A stretch of DNA of 64,000 nt. Origin: Ascidia mentula (lineage: Eukaryota; Chordata; Ascidiacea; Phlebobranchia; Ascidiidae). This document shows, one piece after another, positions 46,023 to 58,465 of this stretch (the stretch's first letter is position 1; every line of letters begins with the position of its first letter). The stretch is from assembly GCA_947561715.1 (NCBI GenBank), contig OX387198.1, forward strand, positions 6,014,001 through 6,078,000, given 5' to 3'. The notes beneath the pieces were generated by a model. It saw only the letters and a program-made list of their open reading frames with translations, ran no database searches and was not told where the DNA came from. A program made the position numbers and the translations under genes.

Positions 46023-48637
46023 ATGTTCACCAAGTTTGTGTCTGTTCTGCTCATTATACAAAATGTGGAAGTGTCAATGGCAACAAACGGTAAGCCTTTA
46101 AAGACATTAAATGTTACTCAAAAGGACCAACAAGACATTGCGTTTATCTGTGTTTAGATTGCGGCCTCATATCAACAGCATTCAATGACACCATATTAAC
46201 CTTGTCCGATGACCTTGTTGATGCAAACACTGCACAAGAGAAATGTTCGTTGCTTGGTGGAAACCTAACCATGACCGACGACCTATATATCAATGAGTCA
46301 TTAATTCAATTAATGACCCAACAATATACCAAAGGTGTGCAAATTCTGTACATCGTAACCTAACAACTTGTCAATAACGACATTTTAGGTTTGACACGAA
46401 TTTGGATTTTCTATGATTTTGAGGGCGGGGATACATTTAGATTTCAAAACTATTCAACTAACGTCAGTTTCTGGATAAGTGCAAAACAACTTGGTGTACT
46501 TTGGTACGTCAATTTCTTCACAAGGTAATGTAAAGGTAGCTAGTATTATATGACAACGTTTGGTAAAATCTGAACCTACCTGAAGGTTCCTGATAACCGA
46601 TTTCGGGAATTATTCCCCATTCCCAACCCATAGTTGTAACGATTTCCATCCTTATGGAAAATATGTTTTCTGGGTTAAAATCTTTCATGTGAGACAAATA
46701 TATTTCGCTGTAAAGCATTTTTAGTGACTGTAAAAACAACTTAAAAAAATAAAGCACAAGCACTAAAAGCTCATCGCTGTCTTAAGATCTGCGATAACTT
46801 TGTTATTTAGAAGCCATGATAGAAATGAGGAAGAAATATTTTTCTGCGATGCAATTAATGCGAATAGAACAAAATGGAGAGTGACAGTTGGCAAAGAGTG
46901 CAACGGGAGTGGTACACATTTTGCTGTAGTTTCCAAATAGCCAGAACATTATGTTAAACGTTTCTTTCAAGAAAATTAACTTACCAGCTAGCCGCATAAA
47001 GTTGTAACAGAAGAAACATTTGTTTCATTACCTTGCACAAACTTAACACCACGTTAACATTTTTTAATTACAGGATGGAATTCACAATTTTCCTTGTTTT
47101 CTTCAAAAACACTTAAACCGGGATACAAAGAAATATACGTTTACAAAAACCATATCTATTCCAGCATGCTACGAAATGTTAACCATCCCTACGGAACCTT
47201 TAATCAGTCTCGACAACCCACATTTACTCCAGGTTGAAATAAGCAGCGTTAAAATCGTGAACATTCATGAGAAATAACAATATTGTTATCTTCGTTTCAA
47301 GATATCAATGTTATTATTGGAGCTCGTTACAATTCCCAACTTAGGGGTTGGTTTTGGAGCAACGGATCTCCTGCAAACTATTCTGTTTCCAATGTTACAT
47401 CCTGCCAGCAGGGGGCGCTCCATTATGGAGATGGTTGGGAGAAATCGAGTGTTGATTGTGTTGGACAACCAGCTTACTACGCCTGTCAATTTAAATGTAA
47501 GTATCACGGCAATGCTACTATGGAAAAGCAAGTAATGTTAGTGATATTTGAAAATATTTTGTTGAGTTTTTTTCAAGTTTGTCTCAAATGTTGACGTAAT
47601 GTTACATCTATGTATCGACAGTTTATATTGTTTTAATTCATTGCACCTCTGGTTGCAGTTATTGCTACTGTGGAAAAATATCCATGCAACTCATCCATTG
47701 TTGCTATAAGATGGACTGGACTGTATCAATTTATTGAGAATCAAAATCTTTCGGCTCAGGTAACTTGGTTCGTGACAGTGAAGTAACCGGCAAAACGGGG
47801 TTTGCGAAAGTGTGATCTATGTAACGAGTTTTTTTGCTAAAAGATTTTGATATAAATCTGCATTCGGAATTTCTTTTTCGTCTCTTTTTCCAGGTGAAGG
47901 TCAGCTTGGTTGAATCACAACAAACTTTTATCTTGCCTCATGCGAGTCGATCGGTTCAGATTGAAAACTTAAACATGTCAACGAACTACAGTATAAAAGT
48001 TAGTAATTTTTCTTATATTCTATGTAGGTAAAAGAAGAACAATATGGTGAAACTGAGACAGATTTTTGTAGCAGAATTACAAACATCTTTGAAATTATCA
48101 CAAAAGTCATTGAACGATATCATTTATAGATATTAGCGTTTCTTTCTGGTTGCCCAAATACAAATGTCTCTACATCTCTGGAGGTGTCGACTTCAGGGAT
48201 TCCCCCAAAAAGCTGCTTTCAGCACGGTAACTAAATGCTGAGGTGATTTAATGTGTTGATTGATTGTTATCTGTGCCAAACAGGAAATAACAACGCTGGC
48301 AACTACAACAATAACAACACAGTCCTGATACTTTGAGTAATTTTGGTGATTATTACGGTTGTGGCAGCAATCTGCATCGGATTATGGTGTAAACGAAGGT
48401 AAGGTTATAAGTATGAAAGAAACTTGTCATCGTTATGCATCATAAGCATTTGCAGTATTGGTGCTTTAAATGTAATTATTTGACACGTTTTTATTACCAT
48501 TGTTCGGTTCACCGAAAAGGACATTTAATATTATGGAAACCCCGTTGCAAGCCTCTATTATGTTTGCAGAAAATCAAACCAAAGCAAACCTGAAGCCAAA
48601 GAATTTACACCTCCAACGGCAGTTGGTGGGAATGAAG
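46023..48637 (+). pseudogene. Gene D, receptor part: CTLD-FN3-TM with stop in the TM
   Basis: Eleven exons: 46023-46089, 46158-46334, 46389-46524, 46811-46911, 47074-47232, 47302-47496, 47659-47759, 47894-47998, 48130-48226, 48284-48398, 48570-48637. Exons 1-6 are close to B and C. Exons 7-11 are clearly divergent: FN3 reads IVAIRWTGL, the stalk is asparagine-rich, and the TM is VILVIITVVAAICIGLWCKR. An in-frame TGA (48334-48336) sits at the start of the TM helix. If translated normally, the product would be a secreted CTLD-FN3 ectodomain. The juxtamembrane exon (48570-48637) ends in phase 1 and can join either the short terminal exon at 48,720 or the PTP exons from 48,835. The stop could be a true null, a polymorphism or a sequencing error. 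Confidence 0.8.
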
Positions 48638-48719
48638 GTAATGTTGGTCTTTTACTTATTATATTAAGTTGATATTAACGGCCTTGACCTTTTCAGAAAT
48701 ACACTTTATTTTATTGTAG

Positions 48720-48781
48720 TTATGAATATGATTGATGGTGCAGCTTTTAACAATGCCGCATTGCAGGCACACAAATATTAA
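48720..48781 (+). CDS. Alternative short terminal exon of gene D
   Basis: Acceptor TTATTGTAG, correct phase after the juxtamembrane exon, 19 codons ending AFNNAALQAHKY and TAA. It has no donor site, and the stop overlaps AATAAA (48781-48786), a poly(A) signal. This would give a short-tailed form without a phosphatase domain. I see no ITIM in it. The model rests on splice signals only. Confidence 0.5.
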
Positions 48782-48834
48782 ATAAAAGCAAATATAGTTA
48801 AAGTACAATTTAAACACCTAACCTTGTGGCTTAG

Positions 48835-51800
48835 ATGCAGTTCAGTCAAATGGAGTTTGTCAAAATTTGTCGGTTGACGCAGACACCTCCAAAAACAACC
48901 ATCAGAAAAAACTATTCAAAGTTTACGAGACCAACATTGCAGCGGATTTTCATTTGTTTAACGAAGAGCTTAGGGTGGGTTACAGTTTCTAAAATCTGTT
49001 GTTTAAGCGATAGCACAATTGGAAAATATACAAAGGAGAACCCAACGTCTCCATCAAATGATATACCTAGATTGTCTTGGAACTTTAATGGCCTAAATGT
49101 TACTTTACTTCATACAGCCTTCTCCATTCGCACAGGAAACTGTGTAATGCGTGGGTTTCACTGATTCGGCCTTTCATTGGCTTCATTCCACAGCTCTATA
49201 GTTAACGAATAGAATAAGTTTGTTTGGACAGTAGCTGGATGGCCAAGGCAGTTAATTCTACATGGGTTAATGTAAAATCAAAATATGTCCTTTCGTGCAG
49301 GTACTTCACAAACAAAGCAAAGAGAGTCAACAACCTTATGCGGTTTCACAACTTTCCGAAAACGCTACGCGAAACAGATACAAAAATATTTACCCGTGTA
49401 AGTGACAAAAATGACTCAAAACAGCAAGTATTTCCAGTTTGCTACACACTTTTTTGTCAGACGACCATGCCTGAGTAATACTGGTAAAAAAGAAAGACAA
49501 CGATTACATCAACGCGGCTTATATACCGGGTTACAGCAACGAGAAGAAGTTCATCGCTACTCAAGGTCCTAAGCTGGAAACGATCAATGATTTCTGGCTG
49601 ATGGTTTGGCAAGAAAAATCAACAATAATTGTGATGCTCACTGGTCTGATAGAAAAGGGAAAGGTTGGTCCTTTCGTCAGGTGTGCGTTGAACTAGATAT
49701 GGAGAGAAAGCTAAATATGCACAGACAAGTGCACAGCTTGGAATAGGGAATTGCTAATCGGGGATATTGCCAGCAGAATATTTGTAGGTTGCCATCAGTA
49801 CAACGAAATAATAAATTCTTGCCACAAACACCTGCAAAAAATAAGTGCAATAAGATATTGGTTTTGCCGGACATTTGTGTACATAAACTAGTTCGTCGAC
49901 ACTAAAATCGACTTACAAATCATATCCATCTCATGCCATGCATAGACGTGTAGTAATAAATGAAGCGCTGGCTCTTGTCGTGGGCACGGGTTTCAAAAAC
50001 AACGACAGTATCACATGTTGTTCCACCAACTGGGTATCGACGTAAAAATAACAGCACATCACTGTATATTGGCTTGGACACCGGGACAAACCATTAAACC
50101 ACGATTTCGGAAAGAACTTAAACAAGAAAAATGTAAAACCAGTATCTATGATGATGAAAATACATTCCAAAACACCTTTATTATCAACTTAACAAACTTA
50201 ATTGTCAACAATATCACTCTAGACCGACTGAGTTTGCCCGACAAACAAACGAATGGACAAAGAAAGTAAGAAAAGGAAAACAAACAAATATCAAAAATTT
50301 TCAATACTAACAAACGATCCATATACTAAATCGGTTTGTCCTGCTGATTCCTTTCCTTAACCTACTATAAATACGTGTTTACAGGCAAAGTGCGAACAAT
50401 ATTGGCCAAGTGTGGGATCACATGTGGAAGTAACGGCTGATTATGGAATTCAAACAGACCAAGAAGTTCTCTTAGGTGGAATATACATGCGAAAATTTAT
50501 TTTATGCCAAGGAGAGGTACGGCACATGTGGATTAATTGTGGGTTTCATATACATATGGACTTGTTTCAGGAAAAACGTATCGTTACCCAACTCCAATAC
50601 ACAACCTGGCCAGACCATGGAGTTCCTGTCACTACAACAAACATGATCTACCTACGTAAGATGGTGGAAGATTTACACAAAACTTCAGCTCCAATTATTG
50701 TACATTGCAGGTACAGAACGTGGAGAATTAATGTTAGTTTTTACAATGATCAGTAAGCATGATGATGAGACTAAAATTCTATTTACATATACAGTACAAA
50801 AATCATTTTTTTCCATTTTCTTGTGTGTGTAGAGGATATTGGCTTCCACGAAATATTTGGTCAAGCTATTGCAGCAGCGAACGTGATTTTAACGACACTT
50901 GTTTTGTTTTAGCGCTGGTGTTGGTCGGTCTGGAACTTATATTGCCATGGATATTTTATTCGATGAGTTGGACGACAAAGGAACTGTCGACGTCCCGCAG
51001 ACTGTACTACGGATGAGGGCAAACAGAACAGATATGATCCAAAACTTGGTACATAACCAATGTGTGATTAAACTTAAGTTGTGATAAATATTTTGCTTTC
51101 GATCTACAGAAACAATACATATTCCTGTATAAGTTGTTAGTGGAACGAGAGGGTCTACAGATGGAAACAGACAGAGATGTAATTGAACTTCAGTCAATGA
51201 CATCTGATGAAATGTAAGAACCCAATAAAAAAACGTTCAACAATTAAGTCGTTAATTTATTGCACTTTTAGTGCATGTAACTTTTAAGGTAGGTGAATCG
51301 TATTTTTAAGAGCCTTTTTGTCCGTTTGCAGAACAAGAATTCAAGAATCTGAGTACAAAATCTTGTCCGATTGGCGATACGGAGAGGAGTGGCTTGTAGG
51401 AAACCCGAAGTTAACCACTTGTATGATTACGTTTATTTTATGCCTCTGTTTTTCTACAATTGACTACCATTATTCTTACACACAAATATAGACAAAAACA
51501 CTGCCCTCGGAATTTGGGATAAAGATATTGACGGACTAAGGAGTTTCAATGCATCGTTCATACATGTAATAATATAAATTGTTGTTTTTGACAAATATTG
51601 GCGATAAATATAAAAAATACAAATATACATGGTCTATTTGCCAGGAAATGGACGCTTCTGAGTGTTTCATTGCTGCCCAAACCCCACCAAATGACCAGAT
51701 GGAGTTATTTTGGAAAATGGCTGTACAAAATGGCACGCGTATGTTTGTGGATTTGAACAAGGTAGTGAAGGTACAACCGGTGCACAACAAATAACATTTG

Positions 51801-52874
51801 GGGATTTAATGACAAAATTTGTACATTTTCTAGGTTTCTCAAGATAAACCTTTACGATATGGCGACGTTACTCTTACTGTGGAAGAACTTTCGGAAAGTC
51901 ACTCATATAAATTAGCCACAATTGTGATTACATCTTCATCACAATCTTTCGTAAGTTTGACAAAAACAAACTAAAACGTAGATTGTGTTCAATGATGAAG
52001 GAAGTTTGGTAAAATGCATTTGCAAAATGCCACTTTTTTAATGTTCAAAAGTCATGTCAAAATTTGAAGTGAATATCATTGCAAAATATAGTTTCAAACA
52101 CCTAAAGGTTTTTACCCCTTGCGTTCAGACTGACACTCTGATGACATTCGTACAAGTAAAGGGATGGAGTGAAGTTAAGAAACCACCAAAGGAAGTGGAG
52201 TTTGTTGAAGTGATTGAAGCCATGCAAGGGATGAAGAGAGATAGGAACTGTCGTTGTGTGTTGGTCATGTGCAGGTAAACAAATACCTAAATATTTACGA
52301 ATAAATCAATAGAATATGCAGCCAAAAAGAATTAAGAAAAGCCTGTAACCATTAACGTAGCCAGAGGGAAAGACCCATATCCCCTTTCAAAGTTTTAGAA
52401 AAACATTCCAACCTCGCCAAAATGTCACGCTGACTGCGCTATTAGCCATAACGCAAAACTTTTTTTTCTTTTTAAATTTGCGGTGTAGTCATTTAAGTAT
52501 GATATGTTTTCGTATAGAAATTTGATGGTGCTGCACTAAGTTTTCAGAGTACAGTAAACAAAGCTTTACACACTATTACATTTGATATTGTTGCAGCAAT
52601 GGCAGAACGAGGACTGGTACTTTTATTGCTCTGACAAGAATACTTGAACGCCTTAAGACTCAGCAAAGGGTGGATGTTTTCCGAACTGTGAAAGATTTAC
52701 GAGACATGAGACCAAACATGCTGGATGACAAAGTAATTACGTTTTAACTACTTCCTCATATACCGCTGTTAAACTATATTGCATGACTTTTATTTTAAGG
52801 TGCTCTACAAGTATTGCTACTCTGTAGTTTTGAAATACTTGGATGATTTCAGCACATACTCCAACTGCAAATGA
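48835..52874 (+). pseudogene. Gene D, cytoplasmic part: tandem PTP domains
   Basis: Exons 48835-48974 (juxtamembrane, VYETNIAADFHLFNEELR), 49301-49397 (NRYKNIYP), 49461-49663, 50385-50516 (KCEQYWP), 50571-50710 (TTWPDHGVP and VHC), 50913-51048 (SAGVGRSGTYIA), 51110-51213, 51332-51420, 51492-51565, 51645-51770, 51834-51950, 52129-52274, 52597-52732, 52800-52874. Domain 1 has the substrate-recognition KNxY, WPD and HCSAGVGRSG motifs of active PTPs. Domain 2 keeps C-x5-R (MCSNGRTRTG) but has WSE where active domains have WPD. Exon 49461-49663 is damaged: YDHA is followed by TGA (49472-49474, where the family has Arg) and a one-base shift occurs near 49,485-49,495 before [16 protein letters not shown]. 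Joins in phase to the receptor exon ending at 48637. Confidence 0.85.
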
Positions 52875-53893
52875 CGGACTTTCAGTTGTCGAAACATTGA
52901 TATCTTTTACATCATTACTAATCAATCATTTTCGATGTAATGTTCCGTTTTTTTATTTATATTATGTGATTATACGCAATTTTGATTTGTTTTGTTCACA
53001 CGGTAATTTAAAATGTGCTTTTATAACTGTTGTTTTGTTTATCTTCATGTAAAATTATGTAGAAACTGTAGTTCTTTGTTCCGCTTCCCTTTAAAGAAGT
53101 ATCAGAAATTAAATGTCCTGAAACCAAACAAATCTTTTGTAAAAAGGGATGTCCAAATGATTTTTGGCGTTAAATCTGCTTCTACATTAAAAAATATCGA
53201 GGTCCTTTAAAATTATCTTTATCACACGTACCAACTTATAGTTACAGTCGTTCAAAACTTATGAATTCAGAGTTAGATCATAATTTTAGCAGGAAACAGG
53301 AGAAGTGGTTCATTCAAACATTTTTTTCCGTTACTTCCTCTTTTACCTCTCGTCTTGCAGGTCCCTGCTATTAACTATAGAAACGTTGGAGTGGCTATGA
53401 ACTAATGAAAATATAATCTCAGTTTAACAAATAGTGTGTTTTAGTCTTCCTTGTGTAGTTTATTATTTGCACAACACGTCTGTATGCTCCCACAGCCCAG
53501 TCGATCTCACAGCCAAGCACTTTCGACTGTAAAGATCCTACGTAAATGCAGGTAGAACAGTTTGCAACCACAGTCATACAACAATGAAGAAAAATACAAG
53601 TATTGTCGCCTTTTGCCAAAATTATTTTTCAAACTAAAATGTAAGTAAGCACTTCAAAGCTGTGGGCTGTTGTACAGCCCTGTGAGAAACAGCATGCAGT
53701 AGCCAAAAACAAGACATACTCAAATAGTTTGTAGAAGTCAAAAAATTTTGTTCGTGTTTTACTTTCGCAGATGACCGTCTGTAACCCTGTCGCTGACGGT
53801 TAAATTGGCGAATGAGTCACACCAGCCCAATGCATGGCATAATGCAGGCAGAAACAGGGGTTTGACATTTGCATAACTTTTCCTTACAAATAC
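52875..53893. other. D-E spacer
   Basis: The first ~450 bp match the flank behind the 24-26 kb RPTP copy. The rest (53,340-53,890) is unique to this place, and no signal-peptide exon for gene E is found in it. Confidence 0.5.
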
Positions 53894-56500
53894 AATGACG
53901 TCATATTAACTTTGTCCGATGATCTTGTTGATGCGAACACTGCACAAGAGAAATGTTCGTTGCTTGGTGGAAATCTTGCCATGACCAATGACCAAAACAT
54001 CAACGAGTTGTTAGTTGAATTAATGACAAATAAATATACAACCGGTACGCTCTGCGAATGACCTTAGACGAAACATCATCACCTAACAGTTAATTGTCAA
54101 AAGGTTTAACACGAGTTTGGACTTTCTACGATTTTGTGGAGGTTTAGATTTCAAACAACTCCGGACGAGGTTAGTTACTGGAAAAGTGCGAAACAACTTG
54201 GAGTTCTTTGGTACCTCGATTTATCTACAAGGTAAATACAGCAAGCTCAATTCTGAGAAAAAATTTTCGCTCATTAAATATATTGGAGATATAATTACCT
54301 AGTTGGTTATCCTTTGTAGTTGATTTAAAAAAGTGTCGTCAGTGTATTAGCTGTTTTCTTTAGCAAAACAGCAAGGACTCCCAATGAAGTTTTTTTCTGC
54401 GAAGCACCTTATTGGCCAAGAAAGAAATGGGGGATCAGTGTCGGCAAGAATTGCGTAGAATACACTCCAGAGTGGAATGGTAAAATATCTCAATATGTGG
54501 TTCATTTCAGCATAAGTTATGAAGTAATGATACTTTTGTACATTTCTTCAGGATGGCGATTGCGATTCTCTCTGTTTGCATCAGAAAAACAAAAAGCCGG
54601 ATTCAAGCAAATTTTTATATACAGCAGTAAAATCAACGGATACAACATCATCAGAAACGTTAATAGTTCATACAGAACGTTTGTTACTTTCTATGATTCT
54701 ACATTTACCCCAGGTAAGGTTTATTTACTTAAAAAAATGGAATTAGAGATTAAGCGTGTGTTTTTTCAGACATCAATGTTATGATCGGGGCTCGTTACAA
54801 TTCCCAACTTGGTGGTTGGTTTTGGAGCAACGGATCTCCTGCAAACTATTCTGTTCCCAACGTTACATCCTGTCAGCAGGGGGCGCTCCATTATGGAGAT
54901 GGTTGGGAGAAATCGAGTGTTGATTGCGTGGAACAACCAGCTTACTACGCCTGTCAATTTAAATGTAAGATTAAAATACCTCACAAACATGAAACACTGT
55001 TCAATTGAATTGCACACTTCGCAGTTGTTGCCTCAGTTTCGAATTTTTCCAGCAATTCCTCCGGTGTTGTTATCAGCTGGAATGGATTGGGATCCTTCAT
55101 TACCAGTTATAACCTTTCTGCTGAGGTAACTCTTATTTGCACTTCTTTATTTTCCATTATTTATTTCCAATGCTAAGACTTCTATCATTTTAGGTAGAAA
55201 TCACTGTATTGGAGTTGATGAACTCTGTTTACATTCCGTACGAAAACGCATCAGCTCAAATAACAAACCTGGACCACTTTAGCAACTACACTTTCCGGGT
55301 TAGTAGCCTGCAGTGCATAAATGCAAAAGCAAAAATGACCTTTTACTGAAAAAGGATTTATCATAACCGTGCGATCTCTATAGGTGTCCGCGCTAATTTC
55401 CGGTTGCGTTCAAGAAAATGTCACCACAGTTTTGACAGTTACATCTTCGGGTATTCCCCCAACACGTTGTTTTACGCAGGGTAATTGTTGAGTTTCTCTA
55501 GCTGAACTTTTGTTGAGTGAATAAACTTTTTCTTTTGCAGGCATATCTTTCTCCGACATTGCTAATTGCCACAAAAACCTTACTATCATTATTCTAATTG
55601 GAGTGATTCCAGGTTTTTTTCTGGTGCTTACAGCTGCCCTTGTGTGTGTTGTGTTCTATAAGCGAAGGTACGCTATGCTACACAAACCATTCCTACAGCA
55701 GAAAGCGTTGTTTAAGCATAGAAACATAGATGTGTATTTTGGATGGTTACGAGTGGCAACGAAACACCCTTTGCCTGCGTGATGTCATAACGTGATATAT
55801 ATACAACCAGGTGCCACAACTCCGAATCAGCGGCTTCTGACCAATTAACACAGCCTTGTGAATTCGACGATCCACAGAATAATTCTGCCAATCATTCACA
55901 TCGCACAATCACGAACGAGAGAGGACCCGAAGCACCAATCAGTCAGTAGAATATACACCTCTGTTACCTCATCCACACTACACTGTAGTTACTAGTTAGT
56001 AGCACATTACATGATTCCCAATCAGGGTGCCGTGTCGCTCTGAGGTTATATTTTAACCTTCAGGGGTGCCAAGGGATTTTTCTTTATTTTCACAATGGTA
56101 ATTTCTCACCATACGGTTTATCGGTTGTGTAATTCTATATCACGATACCATTGTTTAGTGTTTATAATGATATTAACCTCCATCAACAATCAGACATGAA
56201 GGCTTATTGCTTCATAAGTGGCGGTAGTCGATTGGTTTGACGCCATTGAGTGCCGCAATATCTTCATAAATTCCATAGGGGTGCTGTAAGCAAATAAAAG
56301 TTAGGAATCAATATAGTCGCATATATACACCTTGATATTTGTATACTATGCTTTATATTTGAGTTAGCGTAATAATGCGGATGTTTTGGTTGGCAGAAAT
56401 TCAAACGATACCAGAATATCCAACAGAGGGCTTGGTTACTTATACCAATGTTTCACCTTCGCCCTATGAAACAAACAACGTTTACGAAAGTGTGCAGTGA
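53894..56500 (+). pseudogene. Receptor E: 5'-truncated, frameshifted, intact ITIM tail
   Basis: Exon 2 remnant (53894-54044, ANTAQEKCSLLGGNLAM) lacks its acceptor and first codons. Exon 3 (54104-54231) has an 8-bp deletion versus gene F after FYDFV, giving a stop. The rest is open: 54364-54479, 54552-54713, 54770-54964, 55025-55125, 55194-55298, 55384-55480, 55541-55667, 55811-55941, 56397-56500. E pairs with F by sequence in exons 3-5 (EVFFCEAP, GWRLRFSLFASEKQ). The FN3 domain is distinct (GVVISWNGLGSF). TM: IIILIGVIPGFFLVLTAALV. The tail is longer than in A and carries VTYTNV (56435-56452, ITIM-type) and NVYESV at its end. Probably a dead copy, unless another 5' exon and a downstream start are used. 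Confidence 0.78.
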
Positions 56501-57329
56501 CGTCATTACTTTTCTTCAATTGTTTTTATATCATTTATGGTTGCCAAAGATGCAAAACATTTTTGTCGTTATTTTGCATTGCGTGCAATTTGTGGCATAA
56601 TTTTATTCACATAGCGTTCGTTGCAGTAAAACTCAACTTCAATACTGCTGTATTTAAATTGTCGATTGCTAGTGACGTGTGTTAAGTTATTGATTTTTTC
56701 GAAAAACAAAATAGGTTTTGAATTTCGACATGGGCAGAACTGAACACTGGATGTCGATAAAGAGACGAACAAAATCTTGTTTTGCTCATAAACTAATGTT
56801 GTTTTCCTAATATAAATCCTTTCTAGATGACAAAAATAATTCTGTAACACATTTTTCGTTCCGGGATACACAATTTTTATTCCTGAAACAGAACTTTTGA
56901 GAGCATTTTACACCTGTCATTTAACCGTATACGAAATTCTAAGCAGTGCAAAAAAATGAGGTTACGGGCATTTACAATGAGCAGTAAATAATATATAATG
57001 TGTTTAAACCAGTATGATCCAATGTTGTCATTGGACAGAGAAGAGGCTAATTATTAAAAAGCATGACGATTCGACTAAGGTCGCTCTGGATCCAACTGTT
57101 TGTTTTTACCTTTTCACATGCTGTAGCCGGGCTGTAACTTTCACAGCCTTCTATATTCCGTTGGAGTTTATACAAGGATGCGAATACGTTTGTGTGGCCA
57201 ATAGTTGAATACTGGACATCTTGAGTTCCTTGCAGTAAACACCATATATATGATTTTAAAAACGTCCAAAAAACAACAACAGTATAGAAAGGGCCAGTGA
57301 TAAAAAACAACAACTTCGATCTTGCAAAT
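56501..57329. other. Unassigned spacer after gene E
   Basis: No coding exon, RNA or repeat is recognised. The short frames here have no family resemblance. Confidence 0.4.
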
Positions 57330-57598
57330 CTACTGTGCCAAGGCAAAACATTGAGTTACCAACCTTGCATGAAAAGGTAAGAGAATTGGGCACACGGTGG
57401 AGAAACCGCATCAGACGCGGGTATGTTTGTAATATACATTACATCAACGCTGCTTATATACCGCGTTACAGCAACGAGAAGAAGTTCATCGCAACCCAAG
57501 GCCCTAAGCAGGAGACGATCAATGATTTCTGGCTGATGGTTTGGCAAGAAAACTCAACAATAATTGTGATGCTCACTGGTCTGATAGAAAAGGGAAAG
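57330..57598 (+). pseudogene. Orphan PTP domain-1 fragment
   Basis: One continuous open stretch reads IELPTLHEK, then a degenerate part, then [20 protein letters not shown] and [20 protein letters not shown], ending at a GTTGGT donor as in gene D (49663). The KNRY exon and the WPD and catalytic exons are absent. Its position after receptor E repeats the receptor-then-PTP order of gene D, so it is likely the remnant of another RPTP-type unit. Confidence 0.8.
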
Positions 57599-58465
57599 GT
57601 TGGTCCTCATTCACAAACAGGCTTTGCAAGGTCAATATGCCTTCGAAATCCACAACGTTTTGACAAAATGGAACGAAAGCAAAAGATACGTTAAATGAAC
57701 TTAATGTTGGACCTGAAAATTCATAGCCTCGTTAATCTTTTGCCATCACAGTATTTTGACCCGGTCACGAAAGTTTTTTGGGTTTGCCGTAAACAGGGCA
57801 GGTTCCAGGAAATGCGAGACCCGATTACAAAAATGAAAGATGGCCCTGCGGTTTCACAATACTCTTTTTTACCTTTTATATTTTACGTTTTTTTAACAAG
57901 GCAAAATGACACCCATTCAACTATACGCTGCTGTACATAGCAAAAGGTTTTGAGGCATTTAACCTTTGTGTATTGGGAAGGGAAGTTTTCTAGCATTGAC
58001 AAATGGTTAATGAGTGTTTTTCATAGGCGATGACGCAAGCGTGATTTCCCGGTTGCGGAGGCGGCTGACCTGCGTAGCGCGGTATCTTCTATAGTGTAAG
58101 GAAGTAAAGTTAAAGTATAGTGCTTGCGACACTTGCAGCGTAAGCTATGCGTAGTGTTAGGCGGGAAGCAAAACCAGCGAAAACTCCTCGAGCAAGGCAT
58201 TGTTATGTTTTGTTTGGAAGAGCTGTAGGTTAGCAGGCATGCAACGTTTTGTTTGGAAGAGACAAAAGGTTAGCAGGCATGCAACGTTATGCAACTAGGA
58301 GTGAAGTTGTTGCTTATTTTATGATACCAAACAATAAAATTCATATATTACATCAGCAAGCATGTAATATATGTAATGTAATATATGAAACGTAATATAT
58401 AAAAGAGACATTACACTAACGTAATTTTATGTTTTACAGAATGTAATGTAACATTGTGAGCCAAG
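57599..58465. other. Spacer upstream of gene F
   Basis: No gene. It contains a ~50-bp imperfect tandem duplication (two copies of GGTTAGCAGGCATGCAACGT at about 58,228 and 58,268) and a short AT-rich run of TGTAATATATGTAATG repeats (58,340-58,410) before the start codon of F. Confidence 0.5.

Noticed and set aside
56501..57330. Possible missing upstream exons for the PTP fragment at 57.3 kb
   Set aside because: None of the frames match juxtamembrane or KNRY sequence of gene D.
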